A DNA stretch of 64,000 bases, from positions 16,335,993 through 16,399,992 of the forward strand of contig NC_021700.1 in assembly GCF_000247815.1 (NCBI RefSeq). The letters are read 5' to 3'. The notes under the pieces were generated by a model, which saw only the letters and a program-made list of their open reading frames with translations, had not been told where the DNA came from and made no database searches. This document shows, piece by piece, positions 24,101 to 64,000 of the stretch (positions within the stretch are counted from its first letter, which is position 1; every line of letters starts with the position of its first letter). The position numbers and the translations under genes were made by a program. This stretch comes from Ficedula albicollis (taxonomy: Eukaryota > Chordata > Aves > Passeriformes > Muscicapidae).

Positions 24101-24607
24101 GCATTTGAAATTTAGCAGTTCTGTGACAGTAGACATAGTCTGTGAAAAGTAAATTACTCTCTATCATTTTGGAGAACACACAGAGAAATCGTTCTCAGTA
24201 TTTTTTTTTCATAGTCCAAATTAATAGCCATTAATAACTCACTTTTTTGGATGCCAGCTCATAAAATCTCACTGATAAAAGCCTATTTGGCCTCGTCCAT
24301 TCTACAGTGTCCCAGAGAATAGATGCTGTTGCATCTCAAAACTTTTAGGGTTCAGCTAAAATTTCCAATGACTCTGTTAGCAAGGAACAAAACTGAGTTC
24401 TGGTGATGAAGGTTTTGAACTTCTCAGGAATCTCATAAACTGCCAAATTTCTTTTTGCTGTTTATTTGGGGGAACTGCCAAAATTAACTCCGAGTACTGG
24501 CTCCTATATGGCATGAATTCCCAGTATTTGGAAAATTACCTATATCACCCATCCAACGAATATTAGAGAGTAATATGTGCTTTATAATATGCTGCTGCAA
24601 CATAGTT
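21111..24607. other. ITGA1-ITGA2 spacer, left part
   Basis: AT-rich sequence with no supported gene on either strand. It holds a short (CATA)n patch near 21280-21294 and a 67-bp tandem duplication at 23002-23135. Part of it may still be ITGA1 3' UTR. Confidence 0.6.
23002..23135 (+). repeat. 67-bp tandem duplication, two copies
   Basis: Copies at 23002-23068 and 23069-23135 both begin GGACATTGTCCATGGAAGCA. They differ at only about three positions (T/A, C/T and G/A). No gene is involved. Confidence 0.95.
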
Positions 24608-25920
<1,313 letters not shown>

Positions 25921-26139
25921 TAGTGACCAAGTAGCATCTACAAAAGGTGCAACATGCACACCTTCACACAGGCCTAAGAACACAGTTTCATCACCATCCC
26001 ACCAGCCCTTCCTGTAAAGAACTTTCAGATTCTATTCCAGTTTTTGAGGGCTGGCCTGTTTGTTCCCCCCAAGAAAATTTTCTTAGAGGATGAATAAGGT
26101 TTTTGAAAGATCATAAGGAATGTATTATAAAAATATTAA
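25921..26139. other. Spacer between two CR1 copies
   Basis: A short stretch with AT-rich ends and no recognised feature. The boundaries of the CR1 copies on either side are approximate. Confidence 0.5.
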
Positions 26140-28553
<2,414 letters not shown>

Positions 28554-31500
28554 AATGCAAATGCTTTTTTATGGTCAGCTAAACAACATATGATCACACT
28601 GCCATACTTTATCCACCACCTTTCTGATGTTTCGTCTTTTACTCAAGGTTTGGAGCTAATCCTACTTAATGTAGCAAATATCCAGGAGAGAATAGGTCCA
28701 GCAGTTATAGATATACCAAAAGGTGGGGGTTTTTTTAATTCAGTATTACTTTTTAATTGCACCTAAATTGCAAACAATCTGAGAAAGGAAAAAAAAAAAA
28801 GGAAAACAAATCTGCCACAAAGTAATGCATTAAGATAAAATATTTCCTACCTAAATAGTTAAAAATTCAGTGGGATTCAGTGAAAATTGCTAAGGAAATC
28901 AGGTTTGCTAAAAAATGTCTACCAAATTCTTGGGCAACTTTTTATGTCAGACAAATAAAAAGGAATAACTTATAGATCTTAATTCCAAAAAAATCAAAAC
29001 AATTATGAAGTTTTCAAAACAGAAATGGTCAAAATGTAAACAAAGGCATATTCTAAGGAAATAGAGGCTCCCATCTTCTCACAGAGTACTTTTAAATCCT
29101 GCCTGATATATATTTTAAAGATACCCACTCTTTTTAAGAGTTCATGTGGTTGTTGGAGCTGCATCAAGGTTAATACTTTGGTAATTGGAGTAGCACATCA
29201 GCTGCTCCAGAGACCCTGTAATCACACAGGTTGCCTTAGTGGGCCTCCACTGTAGGATCTCACTTTTGGGATCACAGGTAAATGGAACACTTCTTCACTG
29301 TCTTCACTGCATCCCATTTATATTATTTCACCATGACAGGTTTAGGCTTTCCTTACCTGAAAAAATAATTGGTAAAAATATGTGTATATACTCTGGGTAT
29401 ATATGTGCTGGGTAGAACATAGTACAGTCAAAACAGCAAGAAACAGGTAAATGTGTGCTGGTACATCCAGGGTAGGAAGTGGTGCTGTGCATCAAGACCA
29501 GGACTACAGGGTTCCTGTGTAGCACTCTGACATGATTGAACTGAAGTTGCAAAACATGTTGAAAATGTGCGGTTTGCTCAGTAGCATAGCAAAGTGCTGT
29601 TTTGTCCTCTGCTCATTCCCTATGTGATACCTAAAACACCATTAGAATATTTTTGACCTTTTCCAGTTTTGTTTCAAAACTGAATTATTACTAATGTCTC
29701 AACTACATCCTTACAGCTAATTTTAACATTTCCTTTATAGATCTGGGTGGAGTTTTTAGTAGCTTGTTCTTTTTCCTTCAGTGGAGCCCTTAATGTAATA
29801 TTTTGTTATAGACATCATTTTTGTGCTAAAAACAATAACTAATATTTGTACCCCTTTCCTCTAGCGTCTTCAGACAAACCAAAGAGTGACCTGGAGCCAT
29901 GCATCTTGGCCTCCTGTGTGTAAATTAGTCACTTTTCCAAGATTTCCTCCCAGAAAGACATTAACAGAGAACTCCTAAGTTTTGCATACCACAGAAACTC
30001 TGATTCTGTGGTTCAGCCCTTGCAAATGACAAAAATTGGAAATACCTGCATATTTCTTTGAGAAGGTCATTAATTTGTACATTTTTTTATCACATTAAAA
30101 AACTAGAATAACATGCATAAATTGTAAAATTGATCACTAAGTATGTGTTCACCAGAATAACTTTTTAAAGCAAATATTTCTTCATTATCTTCATTTTGCA
30201 ACTTGTATTTTTTATATTTATTTTTATATTTATTTTTAAATGAAAAATTATAGTGATCTTTTCATAGTGAGCAAGCAACCTGCTTCACACAGTCCCTACT
30301 GTGAAAAAGAAAGTTTGTTTGGTCCTTGATAACAAAATAGTTTATTCCAATGTGTAATCACACTGAATTTGCATAGAACCAAGTCTGAACCATTGCAGTC
30401 ACCTCAGGCATGTATGGCGATTTTGGCAAGTGTCCTTATCATCAATGACAAGCAGACATGACAAGGTGCTATAAAACATCATTAAACAACAAACACATGT
30501 CCAGCAAAGGGTGTGTATCAGACCCCATTTTATAGTGCAGAGACAAGGAGCACAAATCAAATTGTTCTCTGAGTAATTTGATTATCAGTGTAGGTGAACA
30601 GTAATAAATAATAACTTCCTTGAATATGTGCAATATATGTATATCATTTCTGAAGTGAGCCAAAAAATGTGAAATATTGCACAATATAAAAACTCCTGTT
30701 TTCTATAATATGCAAAGTACAGTTCAAGATTATATGAGAAGGTTTTTATCAAATGGTTTATAATAATTTAAAATAAAAGCATAATCTAAGGGAGTATTTT
30801 TAAAGAATACAGTAATTGTCACAGTATTTATTGTCCTACAACCTATTCTTTGTAAACACCTTGGGAGACAGCCTTTGTGTGTGAGAAATTAGTCTTCCAC
30901 ATTGTGTCTGCATGAGAATGAAAGTTTCATACCCTAGGGGCATATTTATAATTAGAATGATGTAACTGAATCAAAGACATTGTTTCTTAGGGAACTGAGA
31001 CATTAGTCTGCAGAAGTTATTTTAGGGTTGGGCAGAGGGCAGTTCTAGGTTTATTCCATTATTAAGAAACCATTTTTCTCTATGCTGTGAGTTTTTGTTT
31101 ATTGTTTTCTATTGTCTTTTCATTAGTATTTATTAATTAGTCGTCTTCTTCTTCCTTGTGGGAGTATAGATTTTTCCTTCTTGTCCTGGAGTGACACATA
31201 CACGTATACACTCAGTGGAGATGGAAGGAAATTCCCGTGGCTGCTCTTCCCATCACAATTTTCCTACTGGTCACAGGATCAGTCTGGGTGCTGAAGCTGG
31301 TGTTACTGCTTCAGTATCTTCCCTTTGATACTGCTTGAGGTGTCTGCAGGTCTTCTATGACACCGCGCAAAGGAAACAGAGTGCTCCGAGGGACTTGTGA
31401 GTCATCCCCGGTGATGACTGATCAAGGGCTTTCGAAAGGGCTTTGGAGTTCAGCAGTGACAGTGTTTTGTGGAGTGCTCACTGTGAGTCCGTGTACAAGC

Positions 31501-32480
31501 TCTTGCATTAGGATGGGTAACACTCCTGTATGTCCTACAAAGTAAATACATAAAAGAATTCAGTGTAAGTTATATGAAGACAGGTCTCTGCTGCACTTCC
31601 ATCAAGTGGATTTTAACATCCTGGTGGAGATTTCTTTAACTGCATAATGTCCATATAAAGCCCATGACCAAAAAAACCTGTTAAATAGCTCCACTTGTTT
31701 ACAAATGCTGACAAACTTCTTTTTAACTTACAGCTCAATTTCCAAATGTTAAGAACAATAAGAAGCTGAGAGAATACACATGCTCCTTAAATAATAGCTA
31801 TAGTGTGTCACACCTAAAGAACCATGACCTAGATGCCAAGAAGGGTGAAAGAAGAAAGCTTTTTTATTTCAATTTTCCAGGCCAACTGTCTTTTTCATTA
31901 CACAATGTTAATGCCAAGAAGTTCAAATTATTCAGCAGTATTCATTGTACAGAATGAAATACATGCCATATAAAAAGGTAGTGCCATAAATTTTGATATT
32001 TACTGGAACTCTGCGATGGAGAAAATGCATGTTTCTCAAATACTCTGCACATACAGTGTTCAAGCAGTGCTGACAAGGGTAGGTAGACTGCAAGTTACAC
32101 AGCACCTCGCATAAGAACTCCTGATTTCTCAGGAAGCCAAACTCCTCACCTCTCTATTTTTACTGGCTTAGATTCTCTTTGTCTTCCTGGATATTGGCCT
32201 GGCATCTAAGGCAACGTAGGCAGTTATTTTGCCTAGACAATTCATCCTCACCATCATTGCCAAGTTCGAGACAGTTGTGTGGCAAGGCTTCTAGATCCTG
32301 TTTCACTCCTGCATAGCTGGCGGCATATCCTGCAAGAATTTTATTTAAAGAAGAAGATACAGACTCAGTGTCATCAAATGTGCAACTTCATACTCAAGGA
32401 AGATAGCCACTCTGCATTGTTCAACAAATACAGGTTTAAAGACTATTCTACAGGTTTCTGCCACCAAAGAAAGAGAGGCA
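28554..32480. other. ITGA1-ITGA2 spacer, right part (upstream of ITGA2)
   Basis: About 3.9 kb of AT-rich DNA with no supported gene, RNA or named repeat. Open frames here are 60-97 codons and lack any recognisable signature. Distal ITGA2 regulatory elements could lie here, but none can be pointed to from sequence alone. Confidence 0.6.
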
Positions 32481-32592
32481 TCACCAGCTCTCCAAAACGC
32501 AGCCGCCCGGGGTACCCAGCGCGGGGTGGTGGGTGTCCCGATCCCGGAGCGCTCCTTCCAGCGCAGTCATGAGGCTAGGGCACACAGCCTTG

Positions 32593-32612
32593 AGCAGAGC
32601 CAGGCGGGGCGA

Positions 32613-32659
<47 letters not shown>

Positions 32660-32683
32660 AGCAGAGCCAGGCGGGGCGAGTGC
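32593..32683 (+). repeat. 24-bp direct repeat flanking poly-C run 3
   Basis: The same 24 nt (AGCAGAGCCAGGCGGGGCGA plus GTGC) occur at 32593-32616 and 32660-32683. The first copy is followed by C44, the second by G8. This looks like two overlapping contig ends joined by filler. Confidence 0.95.
32616..32659 (+). repeat. Poly-C run 3, 44 nt, in ITGA2 promoter
   Basis: Pure C between the two copies of a 24-bp direct repeat, about 330 nt upstream of the ITGA2 start codon. It creates spurious poly-proline and poly-glycine frames. Confidence 0.97.
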
Positions 32684-32848
32684 GGGGGGGGTCTTCTTCG
32701 GGGAACAAAACCAGGGGAGAGCCGAGGGGAGCAGCCGGCTGCAGAGCCCGCAGGGGACAGCGCCGCGGGTGCGGGTGCGGGGCGGGGGGCTGCGGACGGG
32801 AGCGGCTGGCTCCGGCCCCTCCGCGGCCGCGGACCGCAGAGGGCGGGA

Positions 32849-32888
32849 CGAGGAGGAGGAGGAGGCAAAGAAGGAGGAGGAGGAGGAG
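32849..32888 (+). repeat. (GGA)n purine tract in ITGA2 5' region
   Basis: GAGGAGGAGGAGG, an interruption, then GGAGGAGGAGGAGGAG. It lies in the probable 5' UTR or core promoter of ITGA2 and could form a purine-rich triplex or quadruplex. Confidence 0.85.
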
Positions 32889-32985
32889 TATTTGGGGGCG
32901 GCTCGGAGCAGGTGGCGCTCAGTGTCGCGCTGGGAAGCGGCCAGCTCGGGAGCTGCCCGGCCCCTCGCACTGCACCGCGCCGGAC

Positions 32986-62359
<29,374 letters not shown>

Positions 62360-64000
62360 GTACGTATCAACATCCTATGCAGTACACACAGAAACTTGTG
62401 AGGAGAATCAAGAAACCAGAATTCTCCACATTTTTTCCTAAATCCAAGCTAAATGTACTTATTTTGCAGCATGGATTAGTACATCCCACTGCAATTACCT
62501 CAGGTCCAAAATCAATTGAGAAATGTATCATTAATGCAGGAAAATTGTGAAGTCTCTCCTTTGTCATTTACGTAAACATCCTAATTAATGTCTCAGTAAT
62601 TTAAGTCACACAATATAGGCAAGAATATTTCTATCATTAATTATTTAAGACATTCTTTTATAGTTCTGATTATGCTTTCACAAGACTTCATACAATCTCT
62701 CCTCTATCATTCACACTTGCACAGGCACTGTTCTCCTGAATCTGACTATTTCTAATCCTTTGCATTTGTGATGTGTTTTATTTGGTTAGTGAGCTTGGAA
62801 GAGGATGCATTTTCTCAGTGTATATTCCACAAACCCCTGTCCTTGGAGTCTGCAAAATAGAATTCTTACTGAAAAGGAAGTGTTAAATATGCTTTTTTAT
62901 ATGATCCTAACCATGAGAATGAAAACTGTTGGTGTGTAGGTGTATTTCAGTTTGATGTAGCCATGTGCAGTAAGTAAAACAATAAATTACAGGGAGAAGA
63001 TCTCTAGGCTGTCCTTAAGCTATGTATTTTTGCTGCATCTTCCTAGTAATCACAAAAGTATTCAAGTGCTTATTATATTCATTAACAAGTAGCTCAGTTA
63101 ACTGAAGTACTTAGAGGTATGCCTGATTCCAACCTTCCCAGCAGTTCTCATGGAATTAGCAAAGTTATTCATAACTTCGAAATACACAAACAGTCATTTT
63201 CTTGTGGCTTAAAAGGGCCTTGATTTATAAAATCTTATTCTCTCTCTTGAATAATACTTTCAATTAGTGTTAATGTCCTATGCATACCCACTGTTAATCA
63301 GTATGAGTAACTGCAGTGTTTTAAAGTATCTCATGCAGGGAAATTTGTATTTTCTAATAATATTTGAACGTCTCTGAGTTAAAAAGTATTTCCTGATCCA
63401 TATGTTATTGATTGATTCTTCTTTAACTGCATGGATTTAAAAAAGAAAAAAAAAGCCACAAATAGCCTCATTGAATTCTAAGACATAAACAGTCACGAGT
63501 TCATCAACAGGAGTTTCCTTTTTTGACATAAGGAGAATGAGGTACTGGAGACAGGTGCTTATCTGTAACTCGGCTTCTACAAATACCCAAACCCCATGAC
63601 TTAATTGTGGCAGGTATTAGCCCTGTGTGTGGACTGCCTGCTCCTGCTTGCAAGCTGCTTCCCGCCGGGACTTTGCTCTGAGCTGTGGCAGCTGGCCTCT
63701 GTGATGGGCTCTTCGGGTTATTTCAGGGCTTCCTCCTCCCAGCTGACTGTTCTCCTTCCTCCGGTGGCCCCTCTTAGCCTCCATCAGCCTGTCCCAGCCT
63801 GTGCTGGGTGCTCAGTCCCTGGCTTTGGCTTGGCAGCGTGACCCAGGCTGTGCTGCTGCTCCAGCTGCTTGATGCCAGGGATTGCTTCCCACAGGTATTC
63901 TAAGTGCAGGGCAGTCATTTCCCACACACTCGTTACATTTTTCTGAGGCGTGCTTAGTCCTGATGGAGAGGTGCTGAAGAATTTCACTGATGTTTAACAA
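62360..64000 (+). other. ITGA2: ITGA2 intron 4, 5' part
   Basis: Runs to the window edge. Mostly AT-rich, with a GC-richer patch at about 63600-63860 that has no integrin similarity. No exon 5 is visible here. Confidence 0.75.

Noticed and set aside
63600..63860. Possible ITGA2 exon 5 in the GC-rich patch
   Set aside because: No frame matches the expected TCGPLW segment that follows TGGFL in alpha-2.

Overview
The window is vertebrate nuclear DNA, almost certainly avian. It has long GT-AG introns, vertebrate integrin exons, a CpG-island promoter and many CR1 LINE fragments of the kind typical of birds. I cannot name the species. Human ITGA1 and ITGA2 are adjacent on 5q11.2, and that region is generally syntenic with the bird Z chromosome; this last point is background knowledge, not something read from the window.

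Layout on the + strand: (1) 1-18432 holds the 3' half of ITGA1 (integrin alpha-1), reconstructed here as 17 consecutive coding exons (probably exons 13-29 by the human count). They encode the last 649 residues: beta-propeller blades 6-7, thigh, genu, calf-1, calf-2, one membrane helix and the short GFFKR tail. (2) 18433 to roughly 21 kb is probable ITGA1 3' UTR. (3) About 21-32.5 kb is the spacer between the genes, with a minus-strand CR1 and a plus-strand CR1 and no convincing gene. (4) 32.5-33.2 kb is a GC-rich CpG-island promoter and first exon of ITGA2 (integrin alpha-2). (5) 33032-53393 is ITGA2 intron 1. (6) Exons 2, 3 and 4 of ITGA2 lie at 53394-53517, 61306-61415 and 62268-62359. The window ends inside intron 4, before the I-domain exons.

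The two genes are tandem head-to-tail paralogues. Both encode collagen-binding alpha subunits that pair with integrin beta-1 at the cell surface. No gene other than these two is supported on either strand.

The most striking non-genic structure is six pure poly-C runs (430, 843, 44, 266, 1198 and 384 nt, 3165 nt in total), all C on the + strand. Comparing the CR1 copies inside this window shows that about 72 bp and about 125 bp of ordinary CR1 sequence are replaced by 843 and 1198 C's. The 44-nt run in the ITGA2 promoter is flanked by a perfect 24-bp direct repeat. I read these as sequencing or assembly artefacts rather than biology, with a real C-tract possible but much less likely. The three CR1 copies also share an apparently identical core of up to 324 bp inside strongly diverged elements, a mosaic pattern that needs an explanation. 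I did not find a convincing new biological system. The better leads are a GC-AG intron in ITGA1, a nearly perfect 211-bp tandem duplication, and an intronic in-frame ATG with a hydrophobic leader just upstream of ITGA2 exon 2.
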